Under the pieces are notes generated by a model. The model was not told where the DNA came from and did no database searches. It saw only the letters and a list, made by a program, of their open reading frames with translations. A stretch of 64,000 nucleotides of DNA from Paramagnetospirillum magneticum AMB-1 (lineage in GTDB: Bacteria; Pseudomonadota; Alphaproteobacteria; Rhodospirillales; Magnetospirillaceae), in NCBI RefSeq assembly GCF_000009985.1, contig NC_007626.1, positions 310,001-374,000 on the forward strand. The letters are read 5' to 3'. Position numbers and translations under genes: made by a program. This document shows, one piece after another, positions 28,001 to 36,355 of the stretch (the stretch's first letter is position 1; each line of letters starts with the position of its first letter).

Positions 28001-28507
28001 TCAGCGGGCCATGGCGCGGGCCAGCGGCAGGAACTCGGCGACCACCTTGTCGTAGAGCACTCGCTTGAACGGGATGATCAGCGCCGGAACCTCGTCCAGC
28101 GCCATCCAGCGCCAGCTTTCGAATTCCGGGTGCTCGGTCTCCAGGTTGATGTCGCCGTCCGTGCCGGTGAAGCGGGCGCAGAACCACTTCTGGGTCTGGC
28201 CGCGAAAGCGTCCTTTCCAGCTTTTGTCGGCGATGGCGGGTGGCAGGTCGTAGGAAATCCAGTCGGCGCTTTCGGCGATGATCTCGGCCTTGTTGGTGCC
28301 GATTTCCTCCTCCATCTCGCGCAGGGCGGTGTCGCGCGGGTCCTCGCCCTCGTCGATGCCACCCTGGGGGAACTGCCAGGCGTTGCCGGGGGTGTCGATC
28401 CGCTGGGCGACGAAGGCCAGCCCCTGGGCGTTGAGCAGCACCAGCCCGATGCCGGGGCGATAGGGGCGCTGGTCGTAGGGCAGCGGCGTCTTATGCTTCT
28501 TGCTCAT
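28001..28507 (-). CDS. rppH: RNA pyrophosphohydrolase RppH
   Basis: A 168-residue Nudix hydrolase that removes pyrophosphate from 5'-triphosphate mRNA ends and starts decay. The Nudix box GGIDEGEDPRDTALREMEEE is complete, and the N-terminus PYRPGIGLVLLN is typical of RppH. Its ATG overlaps the stop of the upstream yibQ-like gene (ATGA), so it is the last gene of the gpmI-envC-ctpA-yibQ-rppH operon, an order common in alphaproteobacteria. Confidence 0.96.
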   Translation of the reverse strand: MSKKHKTPLPYDQRPYRPGIGLVLLNAQGLAFVAQRIDTPGNAWQFPQGGIDEGEDPRDTALREMEEEIGTNKAEIIAESADWISYDLPPAIADKSWKGRFRGQTQKWFCARFTGTDGDINLETEHPEFESWRWMALDEVPALIIPFKRVLYDKVVAEFLPLARAMAR

Positions 28508-29943
28508 GACTTTCCCGGGGCGGGTGGGGGTTGGACCAGGGTGGAGACCGGGACGATCACCAGCTTCTGGCCGTCGAAATCGTTGAGCCAGGGCAGCAGC
28601 CGGTCGAAGGACAGCGGGCGGGGATTGATCACCACCAGGGCCTTGCCCTTGGTCCGCGCCGCGATGGACACCTGGTTGAAGCGCATTTCGATGGCTTCGC
28701 GGAACAGGTCGGCATCGGCGACCGCCGTCACCGGGGCCAGGGCGGGGGTGCGGTCGGCGGGGGCGGCGCCCGGACCCACATAGAGCAATCCGTGGTCGCG
28801 CAGCTTGCCCAGGGTCTGGACGATCTGTTCCGAGGCGGCGAATTTGTCGCCCAGCGAAATCAGGCCGGTATAGGCGCCGCCACGGGCCATCACCCCTTCC
28901 AGGCGGGCCAGATTGCTTTCCGGCGGCACGGAATTGGTCATGCCCAGTGGGCCGGGATCGCGGGGCTGGGCGCCGCTGGCATCGGCGGGCAGCACCATCA
29001 TCACTTCATGGCCGTAATCACGGGCCTTCTTCACCCATTTATCCAGGCCCTGCGCATAGGGGCTGAAGGCCAGGGTCACCTCGGGCGGCAGCTTGGCGAT
29101 GGCGGCTTCGGTGGCAGCCTTGTCCAGCCCCATGTCCATCACCACCACCGCCACCTTGCCGCGGTCGGCGGGGCCGGACCACGGCCGGGCGTAGACCTGC
29201 CACGGCTGCTTGCCGTCGGGCGACGGCACCGGCAGGTCGCCGATGGCCGTGCGCTTTTGCATCTCCTTGTTGGGAGCGGGAGGCAGGGCCTTCACTTCGC
29301 CCTTGTGGGCCGGCAGGCCCTCGTAGCTGGGAGGCTTTTCGGCGCTGCGCGGATTGGGCTGGGTGGGCATGCCCGAGGAATCCACCGCCGGCGGCGGCTT
29401 GGGGGCGAAGGCCTTGGAGACCGGCGATTCCGGCTCGGCCACGTAATCGCCCCCGGGCGGCAGCGTCACTTTCCCATCGGGCGGCAGCGCCGCGACCTTG
29501 GCGTCCGGCTTGGCCTCCGGTTTGCTCCCGGGGGCCGCCTCGGCAGGTGGCAGGGCGGGCGGCAGGGAATCGGGGGACGGCGTGTCGTCGGGCAGCGCCT
29601 TCAGCATCTCGCCCCCCGGCGGCGCCGCACCCGGAGCCATGGGAGGGGTCAGCAATCCGCCGCCGGCACCCGGCTTGGGCGGCTCGCCACGGCCGGGCAG
29701 TTCGAAGGACAGCTTGGGCGGGTTCTCGCCCACATCCATCATGCCGATCATGTCGCGGGTATCGAAGGCGGTGAACAGATAGGCCACGGCACCCAGACCG
29801 CCGCCGGCCAGCAGAATTCCCAAGCCGATCAGGATCGGCTTGAGGTTCAGCGGCTTTCGTTCGGGTTTGATCTCCTCGACGACGATCTCGGGGATCTGGT
29901 CCTCGTCCAGTTCCTCGAGATCGAAGTGGGTATCAGCGGCCAT
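28504..29943 (-). CDS. divergent polysaccharide deacetylase family protein (YibQ-like)
   Basis: A 479-residue membrane-anchored protein: an acidic cytoplasmic N-terminus, one transmembrane helix (ILIGLGILLAGGGLGAVAYL, about residues 37-56), a Pro-rich linker of about 190 residues, and a C-terminal divergent polysaccharide deacetylase domain (DUF610; VAVVVMDMGLDKAATEAAI, YGHEVMMVLPAD, VINPRP). The linker could span toward peptidoglycan. The family is linked genetically to envC and ctpA in cell-wall remodelling; no enzymatic activity is established for it. It follows ctpA by 21 bases. Confidence 0.9.
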   Translation of the reverse strand: MAADTHFDLEELDEDQIPEIVVEEIKPERKPLNLKPILIGLGILLAGGGLGAVAYLFTAFDTRDMIGMMDVGENPPKLSFELPGRGEPPKPGAGGGLLTPPMAPGAAPPGGEMLKALPDDTPSPDSLPPALPPAEAAPGSKPEAKPDAKVAALPPDGKVTLPPGGDYVAEPESPVSKAFAPKPPPAVDSSGMPTQPNPRSAEKPPSYEGLPAHKGEVKALPPAPNKEMQKRTAIGDLPVPSPDGKQPWQVYARPWSGPADRGKVAVVVMDMGLDKAATEAAIAKLPPEVTLAFSPYAQGLDKWVKKARDYGHEVMMVLPADASGAQPRDPGPLGMTNSVPPESNLARLEGVMARGGAYTGLISLGDKFAASEQIVQTLGKLRDHGLLYVGPGAAPADRTPALAPVTAVADADLFREAIEMRFNQVSIAARTKGKALVVINPRPLSFDRLLPWLNDFDGQKLVIVPVSTLVQPPPAPGKS

Positions 29944-29964
29944 GACGTGGTGCCCAAGCCCCGC

Positions 29965-31314
29965 TTAACGCTGGGCCGGGCGGTATAACGACAGGCCGCG
30001 CAGCAGGTCCAGCGCCCGGGCAAGCTGGTAGTCCTGGGCCGGATCGCCCAGCTTGATGGGGGTGGGGGCCTCGGCCTTGCCACCCTCGGCCGGGGCGTCG
30101 GGGGCCTTGGATTCGGGGGCGGCCTTGTCCTTCTCGGCGGGCTTGGCCTTGTCGCCGTTGGGATTGGGCAGGGCCTTGCGCAAGCTGGCTTCCGAGCGGC
30201 GCTCCACCGCCGCGCCGGCCACCGGCTCCACCTTGGACTGGGCCGCCTTGATATCGGGCTCGATGCCCACCGCCTGAATCGACCGGCCCGACGGCGTGTA
30301 ATACCGCGCCGTGGTCAGGCGCAGCGAACCGTGGCCGTGCAGCGGCATCAGGGTCTGGACCGAGCCCTTGCCGAACGAGCGGGTGCCCAGCAGCACGGCG
30401 CGCTTGTGGTCCTGCAGGGCGCCGGCGACGATCTCCGAGGCCGAGGCCGAGCCGTCGTTGATCAGCACCACCAGCGGCAGGCCGTCGGCGATGTCGCCGG
30501 GCCGGGCGTTGAAGCGCTGGGTGTCCTCGGGACGGCGCGACCGGGTCGAGACGATCTCGCCCTTGTCCAGGAAGTCGTCGGACACCGCCACAGCCTGGTC
30601 GAGCAGGCCGCCGGGATTGTTGCGCAGATCGATGACGAAGCCGGTCGGCGTCTTGCCGATATCCTTCTTCAACTGGGTCATGATGCGTACCAGATCGGCG
30701 TGGGTGGTGGCGCTGAACTGCGAGATGCGGATATAGCCGATATCGCCATGCAGCTGGCCCTTCACTGTCTGGACCTTGATGACGGCGCGGGTCAGCTTGA
30801 TGTCGAAGGGCTGTTCCACCCCGCCGCGGCGCACGGTCAGCTTGATGTCGGTGTTGACGGTGCCGCGCATGCGATCCACCGCCTCGGACAGCGACAGCCC
30901 CTGAACCTGTTCGCCATCCAGGTGGGTGATGAAATCGCCGGGTTGCATGCCGGCACGGTAGGCCGGGGTATCGTCGATGGGCGAGACCACCTTGACCCAG
31001 CCGTTCTCCATGGTCACTTCCAGGCCCAGCCCGCCGAACTCGCCGCGGGTTTGGATGTCCATGTCCTTGGAGTTCTTGGGATTGAGGTAGCTGGAATGCG
31101 GGTCCAGTGAGGCCAGCATGCCGTTCAGCGCCGCCTCGATCAGATCCTCGTCATTGACGGGTTCCACATACTCGCTGCGCACCTTTTCCAGCACTTCGCC
31201 GAACAGGTCCAACAGCTTGTAGGTTTCCTTGCGCTCGGCGGCGGAAACGGGGGTGAGAGCGGTCGTCGACAGCAGGGCGAAGGTCCCCGCCGCGATCAGA
31301 ATCTTGCGAATCAT
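29965..31314 (-). CDS. ctpA: carboxy-terminal processing protease CtpA (S41)
   Basis: A 449-residue exported S41A peptidase. Residues 1-25 are a signal peptide (LIAAGTFALLSTTALTPVSA). A PDZ domain (GGLGLEVTMENGWVKVVSPI ...) is followed by the protease core with the Ser/Lys dyad in GSASASE and FGKGS. A Lys/Pro/Glu-rich tail of about 60 residues precedes the C-terminus. Such proteases trim periplasmic proteins, often peptidoglycan hydrolases. ATGA overlaps the envC stop. Confidence 0.95.
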   Translation of the reverse strand: MIRKILIAAGTFALLSTTALTPVSAAERKETYKLLDLFGEVLEKVRSEYVEPVNDEDLIEAALNGMLASLDPHSSYLNPKNSKDMDIQTRGEFGGLGLEVTMENGWVKVVSPIDDTPAYRAGMQPGDFITHLDGEQVQGLSLSEAVDRMRGTVNTDIKLTVRRGGVEQPFDIKLTRAVIKVQTVKGQLHGDIGYIRISQFSATTHADLVRIMTQLKKDIGKTPTGFVIDLRNNPGGLLDQAVAVSDDFLDKGEIVSTRSRRPEDTQRFNARPGDIADGLPLVVLINDGSASASEIVAGALQDHKRAVLLGTRSFGKGSVQTLMPLHGHGSLRLTTARYYTPSGRSIQAVGIEPDIKAAQSKVEPVAGAAVERRSEASLRKALPNPNGDKAKPAEKDKAAPESKAPDAPAEGGKAEAPTPIKLGDPAQDYQLARALDLLRGLSLYRPAQR

Positions 31315-32828
31315 CCACTAGCCTTACTTTTTTGTGCCATGAGCCAAGGCAACGGGTTGACCGGCTGGCCATTGCGGCGCAGCTCCACGTAAAGGTTGGG
31401 CTTGCTGTCGTCCTGCCCCATGACGCCAACGGGTTCGCCCGTCAACAGCTTCTGGCCGACGGTGCAGTCGATCTGCGCCATTCCCGCCAGCAGCGTATGA
31501 TAGCCCTCGCTGTGTTCGATGATCAAGAGAAGGCCGTAACCCCTGAACGGGCCAGCAAAAGCCACGTGCCCATCATAGGGGGCGATGACCTGAGCCGCCT
31601 TGCGGGTGTTGATGGTGATGCCCTTGGACACCTGTCCCACGTCGTTGGGCTGGCCATAGGTCTCGACCACCCGGCCACGGGCGGGGAAGGGCAGGCGGCC
31701 CTGGGCCTGGCTGAAGGGCTTGTCGTTCTTCACAGGGCGGCTGGCGGCGGCTTCGCGGGATGCCAGTTCGGCGTCATGGGTGGCCTTTTCGGCGGCCAGC
31801 TGCTTCTCTTTGGCTTCCGCCTGAGCCTTCAGTTCCGCTTCCTGGGCGAGGCGGGCGGCGGTGTCCTCGCGGACCCTGGCCTCGGCGGCGGCCTGCTGGG
31901 CGGCCTTGCTGGCCGCTTCGTCGCGGGCCTTGGCTTCGGCGACGGCTTGGCTTGCCGCCTTCTGCGCCGCCAGTTCTGCGTCGCGGGCTGCGCGTTGGGC
32001 GGCCAGTTCAGCCTCGCGGGCGAGGCGCCGCGCCATGGCTTCGGCCTCGCGGGCGGTTTTCTCGGCGGCGGCCTTGGCGGCGGCCTCGGCCAGACGGCGC
32101 TCGCGCTCCTGGTCCAGGCGCGACAGCAGATCGCGCAGATCCTCGGCCTGGGCGCCCAGGTCCTGGAGGCGGGCCTCCAGCGAGCGGCGCTCCTGCTCGG
32201 TGGCGTTCTGAACCTGGAATTTGCGTTCGAACATGTCCTTGATGCGGACGTGTTCGCGCTCGAGCTGGGCGGTGGTGCTGGCGATCAACCGACGCTGTTC
32301 GCCGATTTCGGTGCGCAGCTTGGCGACGCCGTCGATCTCGACGCGCAGGTCGCGGGCCGACTGCTCGATCTGGGGCACGGCGGCACGCAGCAGAATGGCC
32401 GAGCGGACGGTGTCGGCCGGGCTCTGCGGCTGGGCCAGCAGCGCCTCGGTGGGCCGCCAGGCCAGGCGCTGGAGCGCGGTCAGCACGCCGACCATCTGGC
32501 GCGAACGCCGGTCGAGGGCCTCTGAGCGGCTGATCTCGCGCTTTCTCAGGTCGTCGAACTGGGCTTCCAGTTCCGAGAGCAATTCCTCGCTCTCCTGGGC
32601 CTTGCCGGCGGCCTTGACCATGTCGGTGCGCAGGCGCGCCGTCTCGGCGGACAATTCCTCGGCCTTGCGCCGCACATCCTCGTGCTCGGCGCGTGAGCGC
32701 TCCAACTGGCCTTCCAGTTCCCGCAGGCGTTCACCCGCATCCACCGGGCGGTCCCAGGTTGCTGAAGCGGGCGCCGCTCCCAGAAGGAGCAGCGCCGTCG
32801 CGAGGAGGGCCCCCCTAACCGGCCGCAC
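31311..32828 (-). CDS. envC: murein hydrolase activator EnvC family protein
   Basis: A 505-residue periplasmic protein: signal peptide (residues 1-23), a long coiled coil (about 28-370) with an Ala/Glu/Arg-rich repetitive stretch, and a C-terminal LytM domain. In that domain the zinc ligands are lost: SKGITI stands where HxGxD is expected and NLYVEL where HxH is expected, as in E. coli EnvC, which activates amidases without cutting itself. GTG 32828 is the start. It overlaps gpmI by 14 bases and ctpA by 4. Confidence 0.92.
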   Translation of the reverse strand: MRPVRGALLATALLLLGAAPASATWDRPVDAGERLRELEGQLERSRAEHEDVRRKAEELSAETARLRTDMVKAAGKAQESEELLSELEAQFDDLRKREISRSEALDRRSRQMVGVLTALQRLAWRPTEALLAQPQSPADTVRSAILLRAAVPQIEQSARDLRVEIDGVAKLRTEIGEQRRLIASTTAQLEREHVRIKDMFERKFQVQNATEQERRSLEARLQDLGAQAEDLRDLLSRLDQERERRLAEAAAKAAAEKTAREAEAMARRLAREAELAAQRAARDAELAAQKAASQAVAEAKARDEAASKAAQQAAAEARVREDTAARLAQEAELKAQAEAKEKQLAAEKATHDAELASREAAASRPVKNDKPFSQAQGRLPFPARGRVVETYGQPNDVGQVSKGITINTRKAAQVIAPYDGHVAFAGPFRGYGLLLIIEHSEGYHTLLAGMAQIDCTVGQKLLTGEPVGVMGQDDSKPNLYVELRRNGQPVNPLPWLMAQKSKASG

Positions 32829-34377
32829 GGAGGGTCGGGCGGAGCAGGGACTGCCCGCTCATTTCGGCCGGTTGGGCCAGCCCCAGCAGGGCCAGCAGCG
32901 TGGGCGCCACGTCGGCCAGCCGGCCGTCGCCGATTCCTTCGATGCCGGCGGGCGGAGCGACCAGCACGGCCGGGACCGGGCCGGTGGTGTGGGCGGTGTG
33001 GGGCTCGCCGGTGGTGGGGTCCTTCATCTGCTCGGCATTGCCGTGGTCGGCGGTGACCAGCATGGTGCCGCCGGCCTTGGCGATTGCGGCCTCCAGCCTG
33101 CCCAGGCAGGCATCCACCGTCTGCGCGGCGACGATGGCGGCCTTGAGGAAGCCGGTATGGCCGACCATGTCGCCATTGGCGTAGTTGACCACCACCACGT
33201 CGAAGACGCCGCTTTCGATGGCGGCGACCAGCTTGTCGGTGACCTCGGCGGCGCTCATCTCGGGCTGCAGGTCGTAGGTGGCGACCTTGGGGCTGGGGAC
33301 CAGGATGCGCTCCTCGCCCGGGAACACCGTCTCGCGCCCGCCGTTGAAGAAGAAAGTGACGTGGGCGTACTTCTCGGTCTCGGCGATGCGCAATTGCTTG
33401 AGGCCGGCGTTGCTCAGCACCTCGCCCAGGATGTTGTCCAGGGTTTCCGGCCCGAACAGGGTGCCGAGGAAGGCATTCAGATCCTTGGAATACTCGGTCA
33501 GCCCCAGGCGGGCGGCAAAGGCCACCTGACGGGCGCGGGCAAAGCCGTCGAAGGCGGGATTGACCAGGCAATCGAGGATCTCGCGCGCCCGGTCGGCGCG
33601 GAAATTGCCCATCAGCAGGCCGTCGCCATCGCGCATGCCCTGATAGGCGCCGATCACGGCGGGCAGCATGAACTCGTCGGTCTTGGCCTCGGCATAGGAG
33701 GCGGCGATGGCGGCCAAGGGATCGGCCCCGGCCACGCCCTTGGCTTCCACCAGGGCGTTCCAGGCCAGCGAGACCCGGTCCCAGCGCTTGTCGCGGTCCA
33801 TAGCGTAATAGCGGCCCGAGACGGTGGCGACGGCCACGTCATGGCCCTTCACGGCGGCCAGGAAGCGCTCCATGAAGCCCTTGGCGCTGCTGGGCGGCGT
33901 GTCGCGGCCGTCGAGGAAGGCGTGGACCTGAACCTTGACCCCCGCATCGGCGATGGTCCGCGCCAGGGCTGCCAGATGATCCTGGTGGGAATGCACGCCG
34001 CCGGGGCTCAGCAGCCCCATCAGGTGCATGGCGCCGCCCCTGGCCTTGACCGCGGCGATGGCCTTGGCCAGCTCGGGATTGGCGGCCAGGGAGCCGTCTG
34101 CCACGGCGGCGTCGATGCGCGGCAGGTCCTGCATCACCACCCGGCCGGCGCCCAGATTCATGTGGCCCACCTCGGAATTGCCCATCTGGCCGTCGGGCAG
34201 CCCCACCTGCAAGCCGGACGACTGCAGCAGCGAATGGGGGTAGCTGGCCAGGAAGCGGTCCCAGTTGGGAGTCTCCGCCTGGGCGATGGCGTTGTCGGCG
34301 GAGTCGTCACGCCAGCCCCAGCCGTCCAGGATGCACAGAACGACGGGACGGGGGCGGCGGGGGGAGGCGCTGGACAT
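32815..34377 (-). CDS. gpmI: 2,3-bisphosphoglycerate-independent phosphoglycerate mutase
   Basis: A 520-residue, two-manganese glycolytic enzyme that interconverts 3- and 2-phosphoglycerate. The start VVLCILDGWGWRDD carries the first metal Asp, and nucleophile Ser68 lies in GQMGNSEVGHMNLGAG. TADHGNAEQM near residue 450 gives further metal ligands. It heads the envelope operon, and its end overlaps envC; the link of glycolysis to division genes is a conserved alphaproteobacterial gene order rather than a shared pathway. Confidence 0.97.
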   Translation of the reverse strand: MSSASPRRPRPVVLCILDGWGWRDDSADNAIAQAETPNWDRFLASYPHSLLQSSGLQVGLPDGQMGNSEVGHMNLGAGRVVMQDLPRIDAAVADGSLAANPELAKAIAAVKARGGAMHLMGLLSPGGVHSHQDHLAALARTIADAGVKVQVHAFLDGRDTPPSSAKGFMERFLAAVKGHDVAVATVSGRYYAMDRDKRWDRVSLAWNALVEAKGVAGADPLAAIAASYAEAKTDEFMLPAVIGAYQGMRDGDGLLMGNFRADRAREILDCLVNPAFDGFARARQVAFAARLGLTEYSKDLNAFLGTLFGPETLDNILGEVLSNAGLKQLRIAETEKYAHVTFFFNGGRETVFPGEERILVPSPKVATYDLQPEMSAAEVTDKLVAAIESGVFDVVVVNYANGDMVGHTGFLKAAIVAAQTVDACLGRLEAAIAKAGGTMLVTADHGNAEQMKDPTTGEPHTAHTTGPVPAVLVAPPAGIEGIGDGRLADVAPTLLALLGLAQPAEMSGQSLLRPTLRAAG

Positions 34378-34451
34378 GGTCTTTGGAGCCTGTGGTGACG
34401 AGGGACGGTTCTGGCCCGCACCTTATCCCCATTCAGGCATTTCCGCCAGTT

Positions 34452-35450
34452 CTAGGCGTTGGGCAGCCTTTGGCGCAGCGCCGCCGGCAGCGGCGCCAGG
34501 ACCAGCCGTCTCGCGTGGTGCCAGAAGGCCGACAGGCTGAGCAGGACCGAGCCGATCACCAGGGCGGTCAGCGCGAAAGCCGCGGTCGACGAACCCGCCG
34601 CCTCGAACAGGGTGGTGGCGGCGTAAAGCACATAGGCCAGAGCCGAGACCAGCAGGGCGCGGCGGTCCACCGCCAGGGCCACCAGGGCCAGCACGGCATA
34701 GATGGCCACCGCGCCGACGGCGCCGGCGATGGTGGCGCCCCCGGCGCCCAGCAGGGAGAAGACCGGATGGACGATCATGGGCGCGGCGGCCAGATGCAGC
34801 CAGAACGCCACGTCCGACCGCCGGGTCTTGCGGGCGAGGTCGCCGGCATCCCAGAGCAGCGCCAGGGCGAACAGCGCCAGGCCGGCAGCGAAGATCAGCG
34901 GCAGGAAGTAATCGCGCAGCGCCGGGACCAGGGCGAGGCCCAGGGCCAGCAGGGCTCCGGCTCCGGTCACGGCTCCGGCGGCGATGGTGATGGGAACCAT
35001 GAAGCGACGCCAATGCGCCCAGGCGGCCAAGGCGGCGATGGCGGCGGCGGCGGCGACGCCATAGCCGCCCCGGGCGAAGTCATCTACCCCGACCACGCTC
35101 AGGCCCGCGGAAAAGACGCCCCAGACGAAGGCCAGCAGCAGGGCCAGACTGGGCAGGGCCATGCGGCGCTTGCGAGTAAAGTACTCGGCGAAAGTCCAGG
35201 CGGCGACGGCCACCGAGGCGCCGCCCAGCACCGGGGCGGCCTTGCCCGCCAGCCAGCCCAGCGCCGACAGCAGCAGGATGGCGGCGATGGTGACGAAGAT
35301 GTCGTTGAAGCTGGTGACCAGGCGGACGCTCTCCTCGTCGGCCTCATGGGCGGTCTGCCGCCCGGCGACAAAGTCCCGGAACGCCGTTGCCGTCTCGGGC
35401 GTCAGGATGCCGGCGGCGCTGGCCGCGTCAAGATCGTCGTCGCTGTACAT
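34452..35450 (-). CDS. DUF2157-like multi-pass membrane protein
   Basis: A 332-residue inner-membrane protein with about ten hydrophobic helices after an N-terminal soluble part of about 45 residues (MYSDDDLDAASAAGILTPET). That start and the repeated FFVxGR/AxAGxx pattern resemble DUF2157 proteins, whose function is unknown. ATG 35450 is chosen because the frame upstream to 35615 has no ribosome site and runs into a repeat. It is on the same strand as gpmI with a 74-base gap. Confidence 0.8.
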   Translation of the reverse strand: MYSDDDLDAASAAGILTPETATAFRDFVAGRQTAHEADEESVRLVTSFNDIFVTIAAILLLSALGWLAGKAAPVLGGASVAVAAWTFAEYFTRKRRMALPSLALLLAFVWGVFSAGLSVVGVDDFARGGYGVAAAAAIAALAAWAHWRRFMVPITIAAGAVTGAGALLALGLALVPALRDYFLPLIFAAGLALFALALLWDAGDLARKTRRSDVAFWLHLAAAPMIVHPVFSLLGAGGATIAGAVGAVAIYAVLALVALAVDRRALLVSALAYVLYAATTLFEAAGSSTAAFALTALVIGSVLLSLSAFWHHARRLVLAPLPAALRQRLPNA

Positions 35451-35514
35451 GCCTGGACCACCTGCTGTTGCGTCGCACCATAGAACATGGCGAAGGTGGT
35501 GGGGGCAAGGATCA

Positions 35515-35549
35515 GGGATGCGCGAAGGGATGAATCCCTTCGCATCCTT
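35515..35549 (-). repeat. dispersed GCGAAGGGA hairpin repeat, copy 1
   Basis: A perfect 10-bp stem GCGAAGGGAT/ATCCCTTCGC (35522-35531 with 35534-35543, 2-base loop) flanked by GGGATGC and ATCCTT. Read on the minus strand it matches the element at 41574-41607 over about 33 bases with few changes. It lies six bases beyond the stop of the DUF6624-like gene, in that gene's orientation. Confidence 0.8.
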
Positions 35550-35554
35550 CCCCC

Positions 35555-36148
35555 CTATTCCCGCCAGCCCACTTCGCGGGCCAGGGCTTCGAGCACCGAA
35601 CTGGACGCCTCCCATTCCTCCGGCGGCGGCGCTCCGTCGGATTGGGCGGCGTCCCGCGCCGTGGCGATGGTTTCGGCCAGAGGCGCCAGACCGGCGGCGG
35701 CGCGGCGGATGTCGACCTCGGCTTCATCCTCGATGGGCAGGGGCGAGAGACGGCCGTTCCGCCAGTCCAGCTGGGTGCCGTATTTCTGGAGACGGCCTTC
35801 CAGCGCCCGGATGCGGTCGTCCAGCATGGCGGCGTGGCGCTTTGGCACTTCGTCGCGGTTGGCGGCGGAATTGAGCAGGCCGAGGCAGCGGCGCATGAAG
35901 CTGGGGCGCGACACGGCGTGCATGGCCACCAGCCAGGCGGCCTCGGCGCCATCGGCGGCGGCGGCGTCGACGGTGGGCCAGCCCTCGTCGTCGACGATCA
36001 GTTCCAGCTCGCGGGCATTGGATTCGTGCAACTGGCGCAGCCGGGCGGGATAGCCGCCCACCGGCTCTCCCGATTGCAGCAGTTCAAGGCGCAACGCCTG
36101 CTCGGCGTCCTTCAACGCCAGCAAGCGGTGGCGGAAATGTCCGGCCAA
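35555..36148 (-). CDS. DUF6624-like hypothetical protein
   Basis: A 197-residue soluble protein. The central block IVDDEGWPTVDAAAADGAEAA followed by AAMLDDRIRALEGRLQKYGTQ matches the pattern I associate with the DUF6624 domain, whose function is unknown. There is no signal peptide. The start is TTG 36148 with an AGGAG site eight bases upstream; no ATG fits as well. It has its own unit between a hairpin array (upstream) and a hairpin repeat (downstream). Confidence 0.75.
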   Translation of the reverse strand: MAGHFRHRLLALKDAEQALRLELLQSGEPVGGYPARLRQLHESNARELELIVDDEGWPTVDAAAADGAEAAWLVAMHAVSRPSFMRRCLGLLNSAANRDEVPKRHAAMLDDRIRALEGRLQKYGTQLDWRNGRLSPLPIEDEAEVDIRRAAAGLAPLAETIATARDAAQSDGAPPPEEWEASSSVLEALAREVGWRE

Positions 36149-36225
36149 AGGCGGCGCTCCTGATAGGTAAGACCAATCGCTTGCCCAGGCAGATATTCGA
36201 TTTATGTGCGCAGATCAACAAATTA

Positions 36226-36353
36226 CCGGGCGGAGCGTATGCTCCGCCCGGTTAATTTTGCCCCTCAATCGCCGGGTGGGCGCGAGCGCCCTTGGCTCCC
36301 GCGGCATAAGCCGCGCGGCCCCTTGGGCCTAACCAGTCTCGGATCGAGACTGG
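36226..36353. repeat. array of five stem-loops downstream of mcd
   Basis: In 128 bases there are five separate stems: CCGGGCGGAGC (11 bp, 36226-36251, flanked by AATT on both sides), GGGCGC (36278-36291), CGCGGC (36300-36315), GGCCC (36317-36329) and CCAGTCTCG (9 bp, 36333-36353). All are perfect. The block fills most of the 207-base gap between mcd and the DUF6624-like gene. It should end or stabilise the mcd transcript; the last stem (36226-36251) has T-rich flanks and could terminate in both directions. Confidence 0.75.
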
Positions 36354-36355
36354 TA

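Noticed and set aside
29270..29720. Low-complexity region in the yibQ-like gene as a misassembly
   Set aside because: The reading frame stays open and encodes a normal Pro-rich linker between the membrane helix and the C-terminal domain.
31740..32100. Repetitive GC-rich stretch in envC as a DNA repeat or CRISPR-like array
   Set aside because: The periodicity reflects Ala/Glu/Arg coiled-coil codons, not direct repeats with spacers.
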